This document shows positions 9,244 to 18,450 of a stretch of DNA of 64,000 nt, one piece after another. Origin of the DNA: Candidatus Endonucleibacter bathymodioli. GTDB lineage: Bacteria > Pseudomonadota > Gammaproteobacteria > Pseudomonadales > Endozoicomonadaceae. The stretch covers positions 1 to 64,000 of the forward strand of contig JASXSV010000011.1 in the NCBI GenBank assembly GCA_030674915.1, given 5' to 3'. The stretch's first letter is position 1. Every line of letters starts with the position of its first letter. A program made the position numbers and the translations under genes. Under the pieces are notes generated by a model. The model saw only the letters and a list, made by a program, of their open reading frames with translations, was not told the origin of the DNA and made no database searches.

Positions 9244-10137
9244 ATGAGCGAACAAATAAATTCAAAGATTACTAAGAACATCTCAATGTTGCTAGTAACG
9301 CTATTAAGTTTTTTTCAGTTCAGTCAAGTATTTGCTGGCCTAGAAGAGGAAGAAGTTTATATTAAAGATAATATAACAGTTGTCTTGACCGGGAGCTCTA
9401 TTTTTACTAATGAGTGGTGTACTAACGATGCTACTAGTTATAATTGTGATGAATATATAGCGCTATATAATGCACAGTCCTCACCTAAAGATACTCCACT
9501 AATAGTGGTAGTTGCTCCTTCCTTCTGGGATGTAGGCACTCAAGGTTCTAACTATCATGATATGCTTGTCACAGCCGTGCGTAACCTTGGTCTTCCAAAA
9601 ATACCCATTGATCTAAATAAAACAGATGAGTGGAGCATCAATCCAGGAATACTGGACAACTCATTCAATAGACAGAAGATGCATAGCAGTGGTTTTTATG
9701 TAAAACAAGCAGCAGTAAATAGCGCCTTCGTTAACAAGTTTGGCACTACATCTACTTACGTAGGCTTTGCCAATATACGCTCCAACACACTAAGCCAAGA
9801 TGAAATGGATAACCTGGACGCCCCCTATAATTCTGATATGAAGTATATAAAAGAAGGCAAGTCATATACAAATATTAAACAAGGATTATCAAAATTACTG
9901 TCTGACAATCCAAATGTAACAAAATTGCACGTTTATTTACCTGTATTACATTATTCAAAGATCTCTCCGCAACTAGGAAATATAGCAGCTAAAGCATTTT
10001 GCGATAAATTTATTGAAAATATAAACGACAAAATAAAAATATCTAGCATTATTTATGTGGATTTACTGCATGGCTCGGATATAACCATTCGCCACATCCA
10101 GAAATCATTAACTAATTATGGCTTTAACAAGGTATAA
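9244..10137 (+). CDS. Six-copy secreted protein family, copy C
   Basis: 297 residues. It starts MSEQINSKITKN behind AGGTAATGAA and has a signal peptide (LLSFFQFSQVFA-G). The mature protein has a variable segment with a cysteine pair (WCTNDATSYNC). Next come the hydrophobic strand TPLIVVVAPSFWDV, an HDMLVTAVRNLGLPKIP block, INPGILDN, YVGFANIRSN and YIKEGKSYTNIKQGLSKLL, and a C-terminal FCDKFIENIND region. No known domain is recognised. The predicted site is periplasmic or exported. It has its own promoter and is not in an operon. The DNA is identical to copy E, so the two encode the same protein. Confidence 0.85.
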   Translation: MSEQINSKITKNISMLLVTLLSFFQFSQVFAGLEEEEVYIKDNITVVLTGSSIFTNEWCTNDATSYNCDEYIALYNAQSSPKDTPLIVVVAPSFWDVGTQGSNYHDMLVTAVRNLGLPKIPIDLNKTDEWSINPGILDNSFNRQKMHSSGFYVKQAAVNSAFVNKFGTTSTYVGFANIRSNTLSQDEMDNLDAPYNSDMKYIKEGKSYTNIKQGLSKLLSDNPNVTKLHVYLPVLHYSKISPQLGNIAAKAFCDKFIENINDKIKISSIIYVDLLHGSDITIRHIQKSLTNYGFNKV

Positions 10138-10735
10138 ACGCACTTAGGGCATATATCAGGCCGTTGTACCGCTCATTCTTTTAGGGATTGAGTCGGTGAA
10201 ATATAACCCAGTCCTTTCTGTGGTATGTGATAACTGTATATATTTAACCACCTTTTTAAAGTCGCTTTCAACTCTTTCGAAGAAAGGTCTTGAGCATGTC
10301 TTTATTCTCTCGTGAAAGCTCTCAACCATGTCGTTGATTTGCAAGTTTAATCATACAAGGCATCTTCCATCGCCTGATCGATAGGAATGTACCACTACTA
10401 TAACAGATAAGCACTTAGCATGGCTGACAGACCGTCCACCTTTGCAGGGCTTAGGTTTGGGGTAAAGGTTCGATGGCCTTTTCGAATCTACGCCACGGCA
10501 CACCGCTTTCCATCGCCCCCCAAAACACCTACTTCCTGTGGTCTTACGGCATTTGGATTAATGCTTTGCATCGGCAAAATCATGGTGAAGTTCGCTGTAA
10601 GGTAACTTCTCTTTGCGGGCTTAGCGACGTTTGTTTGGGTATTCTCTATCGCCGAAGCAGAGTTGGTGCTCCATGGCTCACCCCATCAAAGAGCAATGAC
10701 AGGGATTATCTCATTAAGAGGACTTAATCGCATGT
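10138..10735 (-). pseudogene. Degenerate transposase spacer between copies C and D
   Basis: Same composite remnant as at 8470-9075, in its own decay state. Minus-strand 10156-10344 reads NDMVESFHERIK and, in a neighbouring frame, LNIYSYHIPQKGLGYISPTQSLKE, the closing motif of IS481/IS3-like integrases. Positions 10420-10720 are a further decayed IS5-type N-terminal region, ending in GGACTTAATCGCATG at 10721. The plus-strand ORFs at 10420-10727 are chance reading frames across it. Confidence 0.55.
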
Positions 10736-10818
10736 TCACTTGCCTCCAGCATCCTTCCTTCCGACTTCACTGGAAACTGTCGTACAAACAATATTTTCAG
10801 ACAACTTATCGAAATTGC

Positions 10819-10846
10819 TTGCAATATTATTGAAGTCAGATATAGT
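10819..10846 (+). promoter_or_regulatory. Conserved family promoter (copy D)
   Basis: TTGCAA (10819-10824), 16-bp spacer, TATAGT (10841-10846). This is the best match among the family promoters. Copy F has the same arrangement 3363 bp further right. Confidence 0.5.
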
Positions 10847-10912
10847 CTAATGCGGCTTGATTGTCGTATGATAATCAATATTTTATTAAGAACAATTGTA
10901 GTAGGTAATGAA

Positions 10913-11809
10913 ATGAGAGCACAAATCAACTCCAGAAGTACTAATAAAGTATCCATATTGCTAGTAGCGCTATTAAGTTTTTTTCAGTTCGGTCAAGCAT
11001 TTGCTGGTCTAGAAAAGGAAGAAGTATATACTAAAGATAATATACAAGTTGTATTGACTGGACACTCTGTCTCCACGGCTGTGTCGTCTAGCAAAGATAC
11101 TAATTGTTATATTTGCGATGAATCTATAGCGCTGCGTAATGAGCAGTCATCTGGCGAGGATACTCCACTAGTAGTGGTAGTTGCTCCCTTCTTCTGGGAT
11201 ATAGGCACTGATGGCTCATCCAGCCATGATCAGTTTGTTGTAGCGGTGCGTAATCTTGGTCTTCCAAAAATACCACTTGATCCAAATAAAACAGATGAGT
11301 GGAGCATCAATCCAGGACTACTGGATAACTCATCCAATAAACAGACGATGATTAGCAGTGGTTTTTATGTAAAGAAAGCACTAGCGGATAGCGCCTTCGT
11401 TAAAAGATTTGGCACTACATCTACTTACGTAGGCTTTTCCAATATACGTTCCAACACACTAAGCCAGGAAGCAATGGATAAACTGGAAGCTAACTCTAAA
11501 TCTGATATTGAGTATATAAAAAAAGGCGAGTCATATACAAATATTAAACAAGGCTTATCAACATTGCTGACTGACAATCCAGATGTAACAACATTACATG
11601 TTTATTTACCTGTATTACAGGATTCACTGGGCTCTACGGAGGAACTAGGACAGGCAATATCTGCTGCACTTTGCGATAACTTTATTAAAAATATAAACGA
11701 CGATATAAAAACACATACCGTTATTTATATTGATTTACTGCGTTGCTCAGATACAGCCATTAGCCATATCCGCACATCATTAACTAATGATTACGGCTTT
11801 AAAGGCTAA
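10913..11809 (+). CDS. Six-copy secreted protein family, copy D
   Basis: 298 residues from MRAQINSRSTNK, preceded by GTAGGTAATGAA. The signal peptide ends AFA-G. It belongs with copy F to the second subtype: Y-TKDNI instead of Y-IKDNI, cysteine pair NCYIC in the variable segment, and a C-terminus LGQAISAALCDNFIKNINDD ending DYGFKG. Further landmarks are FFWDIG, INPGLLDN, YVGFSNIRSN and YIKKGESYTNIKQGLS. A longer reading from an upstream ATG (10850) is possible, but the broken extension in copy B argues against it. Function unknown, exported. Confidence 0.85.
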   Translation: MRAQINSRSTNKVSILLVALLSFFQFGQAFAGLEKEEVYTKDNIQVVLTGHSVSTAVSSSKDTNCYICDESIALRNEQSSGEDTPLVVVVAPFFWDIGTDGSSSHDQFVVAVRNLGLPKIPLDPNKTDEWSINPGLLDNSSNKQTMISSGFYVKKALADSAFVKRFGTTSTYVGFSNIRSNTLSQEAMDKLEANSKSDIEYIKKGESYTNIKQGLSTLLTDNPDVTTLHVYLPVLQDSLGSTEELGQAISAALCDNFIKNINDDIKTHTVIYIDLLRCSDTAISHIRTSLTNDYGFKG

Positions 11810-11832
11810 CTTTCAGGCACGGCCTGATTACA

Positions 11833-12438
11833 AACGCATTTAGTGCATATTTCAGACCGTTTTACCCCTCAGTCTTTTAGGGACTGAGTCGGTGCAATAT
11901 AACCCAGTCCTTTCTGGGCATGTGATAACTGTATATGTTCAACCACCTTCAACTCTTTCGACGAAAGGTCTTGAGGATGTCTTTATTCTCTCGTTAAAGC
12001 TCTCAACCATGCCGCTGACTTGCAAGTTTAATCATACAAGGCATCTTCCATCGCCGGATCGCTAAGCATCTACCACTACTGTAACAGATAAACACTTAGC
12101 ATGCCTGACAGCGCGTAGCTGGATCGATAGCCCACATTTTCATGGCTTAGGTTTGAGGTAAAGCTAGATGATCTTTTCGAATCTACGCCACGGTACACAT
12201 CTTTCCAACTCCTCCAAAAACACCTGACTCCTATAGTCTTACGACGTTGTGATTGATGCCATGCATCGGCAAAAGAAAGATTGTTCATGGTAAAATTCGC
12301 TGTAAGGTAACTTCTCTGTGCGGGCTTGGCGACGTTTGTTTTGGTATTCGTTGCCGGAGGAGCTGAGCTAGCGCTCATTATTCGTCTCATCAAAGAGCAA
12401 TGACAGGGATTATCTCATTAAGAGGACTTAATCGCATG
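11833..12438 (-). pseudogene. Degenerate transposase spacer between copies D and E
   Basis: Identical to the composite remnant at 8470-9075: IS481-like C-terminus, IS5-like N-terminus at 12076-12393, and the GGACTTAATCGCATG end at 12423. It travelled with the duplication. Confidence 0.6.
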
Positions 12439-12606
12439 TTCACTGGTCTCCCTACTCACGCCTCAATTGACACTGGTGTAGAAACAAAACTTTAGGCATC
12501 TTATTGGAATTTCTTGCAATATTCTTAAATCCAGTTAGAGTCCTCTAGATTTGGTTGTCTTATGATAATCAGTATTTTATTAAGAACAATTGTAATAGGT
12601 AATGAA

Positions 12607-13500
12607 ATGAGCGAACAAATAAATTCAAAGATTACTAAGAACATCTCAATGTTGCTAGTAACGCTATTAAGTTTTTTTCAGTTCAGTCAAGTATTTGCTG
12701 GCCTAGAAGAGGAAGAAGTTTATATTAAAGATAATATAACAGTTGTCTTGACCGGGAGCTCTATTTTTACTAATGAGTGGTGTACTAACGATGCTACTAG
12801 TTATAATTGTGATGAATATATAGCGCTATATAATGCACAGTCCTCACCTAAAGATACTCCACTAATAGTGGTAGTTGCTCCTTCCTTCTGGGATGTAGGC
12901 ACTCAAGGTTCTAACTATCATGATATGCTTGTCACAGCCGTGCGTAACCTTGGTCTTCCAAAAATACCCATTGATCTAAATAAAACAGATGAGTGGAGCA
13001 TCAATCCAGGAATACTGGACAACTCATTCAATAGACAGAAGATGCATAGCAGTGGTTTTTATGTAAAACAAGCAGCAGTAAATAGCGCCTTCGTTAACAA
13101 GTTTGGCACTACATCTACTTACGTAGGCTTTGCCAATATACGCTCCAACACACTAAGCCAAGATGAAATGGATAACCTGGACGCCCCCTATAATTCTGAT
13201 ATGAAGTATATAAAAGAAGGCAAGTCATATACAAATATTAAACAAGGATTATCAAAATTACTGTCTGACAATCCAAATGTAACAAAATTGCACGTTTATT
13301 TACCTGTATTACATTATTCAAAGATCTCTCCGCAACTAGGAAATATAGCAGCTAAAGCATTTTGCGATAAATTTATTGAAAATATAAACGACAAAATAAA
13401 AATATCTAGCATTATTTATGTGGATTTACTGCATGGCTCGGATATAACCATTCGCCACATCCAGAAATCATTAACTAATTATGGCTTTAACAAGGTATAA
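12607..13500 (+). CDS. Six-copy secreted protein family, copy E (identical to copy C)
   Basis: 297 residues, identical in sequence to copy C at 9244-10137, including promoter and AGGTAATGAA ribosome-binding region. Two identical open copies beside a diverged pair (D and F) imply either very recent duplication of this segment or gene conversion. The features are as for copy C: signal peptide ending VFA-G, cysteine pair in the variable segment, no recognised domain. Confidence 0.85.
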   Translation: MSEQINSKITKNISMLLVTLLSFFQFSQVFAGLEEEEVYIKDNITVVLTGSSIFTNEWCTNDATSYNCDEYIALYNAQSSPKDTPLIVVVAPSFWDVGTQGSNYHDMLVTAVRNLGLPKIPIDLNKTDEWSINPGILDNSFNRQKMHSSGFYVKQAAVNSAFVNKFGTTSTYVGFANIRSNTLSQDEMDNLDAPYNSDMKYIKEGKSYTNIKQGLSKLLSDNPNVTKLHVYLPVLHYSKISPQLGNIAAKAFCDKFIENINDKIKISSIIYVDLLHGSDITIRHIQKSLTNYGFNKV

Positions 13501-14098
13501 ACGCACTTAGGGCATATATCAGGCCGTTGTACCGCTCATTCTTTTAGGGATTGAGTCGGTGAAATATAACCCAGTCCTTTCTGTGGTATGTGATAACTGT
13601 ATATATTTAACCACCTTTTTAAAGTCGCTTTCAACTCTTTCGAAGAAAGGTCTTGAGCATGTCTTTATTCTCTCGTGAAAGCTCTCAACCATGTCGTTGA
13701 TTTGCAAGTTTAATCATACAAGGCATCTTCCATCGCCTGATCGATAGGAATGTACCACTACTATAACAGATAAGCACTTAGCATGGCTGACAGACCGTCC
13801 ACCTTTGCAGGGCTTAGGTTTGGGGTAAAGGTTCGATGGCCTTTTCGAATCTACGCCACGGTACACCGCTTTCCATCGCCCCCCAAAACACCTACTCCCT
13901 GTGGTCTTACGGCATTTGGATTAATACTTTGCATCGGCAAAATCATGGTGAGGTTCGCTGTAAGGTAACTTCTCTTTGCGGGCTTAGCGACGTTTGTTTG
14001 GGTATTTTCTATCTCCGAAGCAGAGTTGGTGCTCCATGGCTCACCCCATCAAAGAGCAATGACAGGGATTATCTCATTAAGAGGACTTAATCGCATGT
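13501..14098 (-). pseudogene. Degenerate transposase spacer between copies E and F
   Basis: Homologous to 10138-10735. It is identical up to 13861 and then carries scattered substitutions. It ends in GGACTTAATCGCATG at 14084. No intact gene. Confidence 0.55.
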
Positions 14099-14275
14099 TC
14101 ACTTGCCTCCAGCATCCTTCCTTCCGCCTGAAATGGAAGCTGTCGTACAAACAATATCTTTAGACAACTTGTTGAAATTGCTTGCAATATTATTGACGTC
14201 AGATATAGTCTAATACGGCTTGATTGTCGTATGATAATCAATATTTTATTAAGAACAATTGTCGTAGGTAATGAA

Positions 14276-15169
14276 ATGATAGTGCAAATCAACTCCAGAA
14301 GTACTAATAAAGTATCCATATTGCTAGTAGCGCTATTAAGTTTTTTTCAGTTCGGTCAAGCATTTGCTGGTCTAGAAAAGGAAGAAGTATATACTAAAGA
14401 TAATATAAAAGTTGTATTCACTGGAGACTCTGTTTTCACGACTGTGTCGTATAGCGAAGATCCTCATTGTTATATTTGCGATGAATCTATACCGCTGTGT
14501 AATGAGCAGTCATCTGGCGAGGATACTCCACTAGTAGTGGTAGTTGCTCCCTTCTTCTGGGATATAGGCACTGAGGGCTCATACAGCCATGATAAGTTTG
14601 TTACAGCGGTGCGTAATCTTGGTCTTCCAAAAGTACCACTTGATCCAAATACAACAGAGAAGTGGAGTATCAATCCAGGACTACTGGATAACTCATCCAA
14701 TAAACAGACGATGATTAGCAGTGGTTTTTATGTAAAGAAAGCACTAAAGGATAGCGCCTACGTTAAAAAATTTGGCACTACATCTACTTACGTAGGCTTT
14801 TCCAATATACGTTCCAACACACTAAGCCAGAAAGCAATGGATAAACTGGAAGCTAACTCTAATTCTGATATTGAGTATATAAAAAAAGGCGAGTCATATA
14901 CAAATATTAAACAAGGCTTATCAACATTGCTGACTGACAATCCAGATGTAACAATATTACATGTTTATTTACCTGTATTACAGGATTCACGGGACTCTAC
15001 GGAGGAACTAGAACAGGCAATATCTGCAGCACTTTGCGATAACTTTATTAAAAATATAAACGACAATATAAAAACACAGACCGTTATTTATATTGATTTA
15101 ATGCGTTGCTCAGATACAGCCATTAGCCATATCCGCACATCATTAACTAATGACGGATTTAAAGGCTAA
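14276..15169 (+). CDS. Six-copy secreted protein family, copy F
   Basis: 297 residues from MIVQINSRSTNK, signal peptide ending AFA-G. It is closest to copy D. The two differ at many positions concentrated in the segment after the signal peptide: TGDSVFTTVSYSEDPHCYIC here against TGHSVSTAVSSSKDTNCYIC in copy D. The rest is well conserved (FFWDIG, INPGLLDN, YVGFSNIRSN). It has one additional cysteine (PLCNEQ) and a shorter tail (NDGFKG). Function unknown, exported. Confidence 0.85.
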   Translation: MIVQINSRSTNKVSILLVALLSFFQFGQAFAGLEKEEVYTKDNIKVVFTGDSVFTTVSYSEDPHCYICDESIPLCNEQSSGEDTPLVVVVAPFFWDIGTEGSYSHDKFVTAVRNLGLPKVPLDPNTTEKWSINPGLLDNSSNKQTMISSGFYVKKALKDSAYVKKFGTTSTYVGFSNIRSNTLSQKAMDKLEANSNSDIEYIKKGESYTNIKQGLSTLLTDNPDVTILHVYLPVLQDSRDSTEELEQAISAALCDNFIKNINDNIKTQTVIYIDLMRCSDTAISHIRTSLTNDGFKG

Positions 15170-15299
15170 CTGTCAGGCATGGCCTGATTACAAACACGTT
15201 TAGTGCATATTTCAGGCCGTTTTACTGCTCAGTCTTTTAGGGATTGAGTCGGTGCAATATAACCCAGTACTTTCTATGGTATGTGATATTACTGGTCCT

Positions 15300-15343
15300 G
15301 TGTCTTCATGAGAAAAAAATATGAAACTGTTTTTTCAAGACAC
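15300..15343. other. Long imperfect hairpin between copy F and the HAD gene
   Basis: GTGTCTT (15300-15306) pairs with AAGACAC (15337-15343). Inside them, a run of A pairs with TTTTTTC, giving a two-part stem around an 11-nt loop. It could act as a terminator for copy F or as an RNA stability element. There is no clean T tract after the stem. Confidence 0.45.
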
Positions 15344-15427
15344 CAAACAACAAGAAAACTGATAAGAGAAACTATTTAAATACTCTTTTTTGTGTTTCAT
15401 GATTACATACTTAGAAGGAATAAAAAA

Positions 15428-16321
15428 GTGGATAATAACTTGACAATCTTTTGTAGAATAACAAAGTTATTCTTGTTATTTATAGTGATAGGTTTCGGTG
15501 CTTACTCTGACGAGACTAACGCATCTCCTAAATCGGAAATTATAGAAATAAATAATATTAACGATGTATTAGAACATGCCACTCATGGAACTATGGTTCT
15601 TTTTGATATCGATAATACCCTCCTTGAACCTATTCAGACACTAGGTTCTGATCAGTGGTTTCGCTGGCGACTCCAACAGCTTAAAGAACAAGGACATGTA
15701 CACTCAATAGCATTAGAGATGGCTCTGCAGGATTGGACTCCTATAGTCACGGCCACCCAAGTCAAAGCCGTAGAGAGCACTGCCCCTACGTGCATTAAAG
15801 CGCTACAAAACGACAATGCTATTATCATGGGGATAACCACTAGAGCCTCCTGCCTTAGCCATGCTACCTATGAACAATTGAAATCTATAAATATACAGCT
15901 GCACCAGACCGCACCCCACAGCACACAAGATGTAATTTTTTTAAACCCTCTCGAGGTTATTTATGAAAATGGCGTTTTATTTACCAATGGAACCAACAAA
16001 GGGGATGCCTTCTTTAAGTTCCTTGCCTTGATTAAACAACAACATCCTGCAGCAGTGCTTTTTATCAATGACAAACGATCACACTTAGAAGAAATACAGC
16101 GGGCCTGCGCAGATAAGGGAGTCCCTTTTATAGGGTTGCGCTACGGATATCTTGATAAAAAAGTGCGAGCTTTACAAGAAGATATCGCCGAATATCAATT
16201 TCAGACATTTCAGACATTTCAGCACTGTGAGCACTCTCAGTACTTTTCGAGGTTTTTGCCAGATGATGAGGCCAGAAAAGCCATTGAGCTACGCGCATCT
16301 CATTCTATACCTCCACTATAA
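15428..16321 (+). CDS. Secreted HAD-superfamily protein, DUF2608-like
   Basis: About 297 residues from a GTG start, chosen because AGAAGGA lies 8 nt upstream; the in-frame ATG at 15392 has no ribosome-binding site. A signal-like hydrophobic segment (LFLLFIVIGFGAYS) precedes the mature protein. Haloacid dehalogenase motifs are visible: motif I FDIDNTLLEP (about 58-67), motif II GITTRAS, a motif III lysine in NKGDAF, and motif IV acidic FINDKRSHLEE. The motif order and export resemble DUF2608 proteins of Legionella and Chlamydia. A phosphatase acting in the periplasm or host is the likely role, but the substrate is unknown. It stands alone between the amplified family and the protease-like gene. 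Confidence 0.65.
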   Translation: MDNNLTIFCRITKLFLLFIVIGFGAYSDETNASPKSEIIEINNINDVLEHATHGTMVLFDIDNTLLEPIQTLGSDQWFRWRLQQLKEQGHVHSIALEMALQDWTPIVTATQVKAVESTAPTCIKALQNDNAIIMGITTRASCLSHATYEQLKSINIQLHQTAPHSTQDVIFLNPLEVIYENGVLFTNGTNKGDAFFKFLALIKQQHPAAVLFINDKRSHLEEIQRACADKGVPFIGLRYGYLDKKVRALQEDIAEYQFQTFQTFQHCEHSQYFSRFLPDDEARKAIELRASHSIPPL

Positions 16322-16740
16322 ATCGACACCCGTGGAATTTATTTGAGAGAGAGCTACTTATTAGACTGCAGTTCTCACACAACGGACTAGGAGAGCGTAC
16401 GAGAAACTCTTTTAGTCCGGTTGAGTTTTTATCAGACAAGTATTTTAATTATTGTGGGCGTCTAGAGAGACTTAATCTCACCCCCACTAGCTTTAAGGGA
16501 TTATTTTAGATTGAATCCACAGATTGTAATAAAATTAGTGCAAAACATGGAACCAACTTCAACTAAAATAGTCTAAACACCTATATGCTTGAAATAAAAC
16601 GAAATACAAAAACTAGTAATGGCTCTTGCTTAGGATGCAATATCATACCATATGATTAGAGAAATGCATTAAATAGTAACACAGATAACCTATAGCAAAT
16701 GTAGACTTTATTTATATCTAACAAATAAAAAGGAATGATT
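16322..16740. other. Intergenic region with an IS30 tail fragment and a conserved leader
   Basis: 16400-16445 (TTTTAGTCCGGTTGAGTTTTTATCAG) matches the 3' end of the IS30 remnant at 515-545. The last 120 bp before the next gene (from about 16615) match the leader of the paralogue at 20741, including GGATGCA near 16634 and the TAGCAAAT, AGA, TTTATTTATA series. Promoter and leader were therefore duplicated with the gene. Confidence 0.5.
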
Positions 16741-17487
16741 ATGAATAATATATATACAAATAATAATGCTACTGACTGCACATACGTGCAGTCACAAAAT
16801 CCGACTAAAACAAGTACGGCATTCAATAAAAGAGTAGATACTTGTAATACCAATGAGCTTACAAAAATAATACACTGTTATTCTGCTACTAATTCAACTT
16901 CAGACATAGTGCTTAATAAAAACATTGATGCCGCCCAAGAGACAACTCCGAGTCTTAAAAATATTACGACATCTAACTCATCTGAGATTGATAAGTCCTC
17001 GAGTAAGGCAGAAAAAAAGCATCTGGAAAGAATAAAGAAACTGAAACCTGTTATTGATGAATTTCTTCAAAAGTTTGAAGATGGCAATAAATATGACCAC
17101 CTTATGCATAAGTTTAAAACAGATAGAGCACAATCGTGCTTTTTAGATGCCATTGCGACTACTCTCTTTGGCAAAGAGTCCAAACCAGCGGCAAGTAAGT
17201 TCACTAACAACCTACGCGATCATCTAGAAGATTATAACATTATAAACAAAAATAGCCCGATAGATGCTGGAGACAATAGGATTACAAAGGCAGTAAATAA
17301 ATATGTAATGGACCATTATGGTGTTAATATTAATGTTGTTATTCTCCTGGATTTTACAAATGATAGATTTATCCAAGATGATTATCCTCATAGAACGGAT
17401 ATGTATAAAGTTCCAGTAATCTTTGAGACTGGAGATTATCATCAAACATTTTATGGGATTTCCCTTGATATTAATTCTAAAGCCTAG
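16741..17487 (+). CDS. Putative OTU-like cysteine protease, copy 1
   Basis: 248 residues from ATG 16741, which has AAGGA six nt upstream; an ATG two codons earlier directly abuts that motif. There is no signal peptide. The first 90 residues are rich in Asn, Thr and Ser, then a basic coiled stretch (KAEKKHLERIKKLK). The conserved C-terminal half holds AQSCFLDAIATTLFG with Cys133, resembling the OTU nucleophile motif DGxCLFxAI, and ends GDYHQTFYGIS with His234, resembling the OTU catalytic histidine strand. OTU proteins are deubiquitinases; bacteria carry them mainly as effectors delivered into eukaryotic cells. The usual DG before the Cys is replaced by AQ, so the assignment is tentative. A paralogue lies at 20741. 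Confidence 0.45.
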   Translation: MNNIYTNNNATDCTYVQSQNPTKTSTAFNKRVDTCNTNELTKIIHCYSATNSTSDIVLNKNIDAAQETTPSLKNITTSNSSEIDKSSSKAEKKHLERIKKLKPVIDEFLQKFEDGNKYDHLMHKFKTDRAQSCFLDAIATTLFGKESKPAASKFTNNLRDHLEDYNIINKNSPIDAGDNRITKAVNKYVMDHYGVNINVVILLDFTNDRFIQDDYPHRTDMYKVPVIFETGDYHQTFYGISLDINSKA

Positions 17488-17509
17488 ATTGATAGCATAA
17501 GTGTCAAAC

Positions 17510-17990
17510 ACTGACCCGATAAAAACTCAATCAGGCTACGTAGCTTAAGACTATTAGTCGACGTATGTTGATTAAAGATTGATCCTCATCAATTTTATTT
17601 TTCGACACGTCACCAGTTTTTATCCCCTTTGGGAAAAATCTCTGTAGCCGTCGATTAGTATTCTCGTTAAGTCCACGCTGGCATGAGCGGTATGGCTTAG
17701 CAAAGTAGATCTTACAGCCCTGTGCACGGTAGAAGGCATCGCCATTGTTTTTTTGATTAGTAGATAAATAGCCTGGTAGCCAATCGGCCCATTATAAGAC
17801 TCAAGCTTCATGCACCCTACAATTTTCTCCAGCGTAATACCTAAGTCTAGCTGAGACTTCACCTGCCTACTTACCACATCAACGTTGGTCGTGTCTTACG
17901 ACTCTACAGGCTGTGGCGACGATCTTCCTTTCGTCATAAGCCACAAGGTGACAGCGCTTCAGCTCTAGGGAGATTATTTTATTGGAACGG
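17510..17990 (-). pseudogene. IS30-family transposase remnant
   Basis: The minus strand reads, with several frame breaks, the middle and C-terminal parts of an IS30 transposase: an N-terminal LDLGITLEKIVGCMKLE piece (resembling LSPEQIxGRLKxE), GYQAIYLLI (like HETIYRYI), then in another frame KIDEDQSLINIRR near the end. It is more decayed than the copy at 1-545 and has no intact ends that I can see. It separates the two protease-like/LDLa segments. Confidence 0.6.
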
Positions 17991-18264
17991 TGCAAATAAC
18001 CACCAATCTTACGTGCCGAAAATACGAGTGTGCTAAAGGATTGAATCTGGTATCGTTCAGCCAGGGCAGCGGCTTGTAAGAGTTTTTTATGCGGTCATCT
18101 AGTTCGCTGCATGAGAACTGCCGCCTATAAGCAGCTACTTTCAAATCAACTCCAAGTGTGTCGGTTACTGTGAAAGTATAGGATCACCCCAGTAAAATAT
18201 TATACATCGCTTTAATATAAGCGGATGTATTTTGCATTTTTTTGGCCGTCTTGCTCGAAACTGT

Positions 18265-18293
18265 TTGAGATATCTTTTGATGCTATGTATAAT
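18265..18293 (+). promoter_or_regulatory. Putative sigma-70 promoter for the second LDLa gene
   Basis: TTGAGA (18265-18270; five of six matches), a 17-bp spacer and a perfect TATAAT (18288-18293). It lies about 155 bp before the start codon, a leader length similar to that of the first LDLa gene. A perfect DnaA-box sequence TTATCCACA occurs in the leader at 18354-18362, possibly by chance. Confidence 0.55.
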
Positions 18294-18450
18294 GACTTTC
18301 AAATTTTCGTACCAAGGTGAAAATAAAGGTCGGAGTTCTACATATAGTAAATATTATCCACAGTAATAAACAATAGGATGGTATAACATTCTCTGCTTTT
18401 ATAGAAGTTATTACTAAATTTCAGACAAATATAATGGTAAGACAATAGTT

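Larger units (their letters stand above)
8426..10498. repeat. Left copy of a 2073-bp identical tract inside a 3363-bp tandem duplication
   Basis: From GATTACGG at 8426 (inside the tail of copy B) to 10498, the sequence matches 11789-13861 without a difference that I could see by eye. It covers the remnant spacer, family copy C and the next spacer. The first mismatch (C against T) is at 10499/13862. From there to about 11788/15151 the units are clearly homologous but diverged. Confidence 0.85.
11789..13861. repeat. Right copy of the 2073-bp identical tract
   Basis: Matches 8426-10498 at an offset of exactly 3363 bp. It starts in the tail codons of copy D and includes the spacer, copy E and the following spacer as far as 13861. 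The left boundary sits in the last codons of family copies B and D. That is consistent with unequal crossing-over between family genes. Confidence 0.85.
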
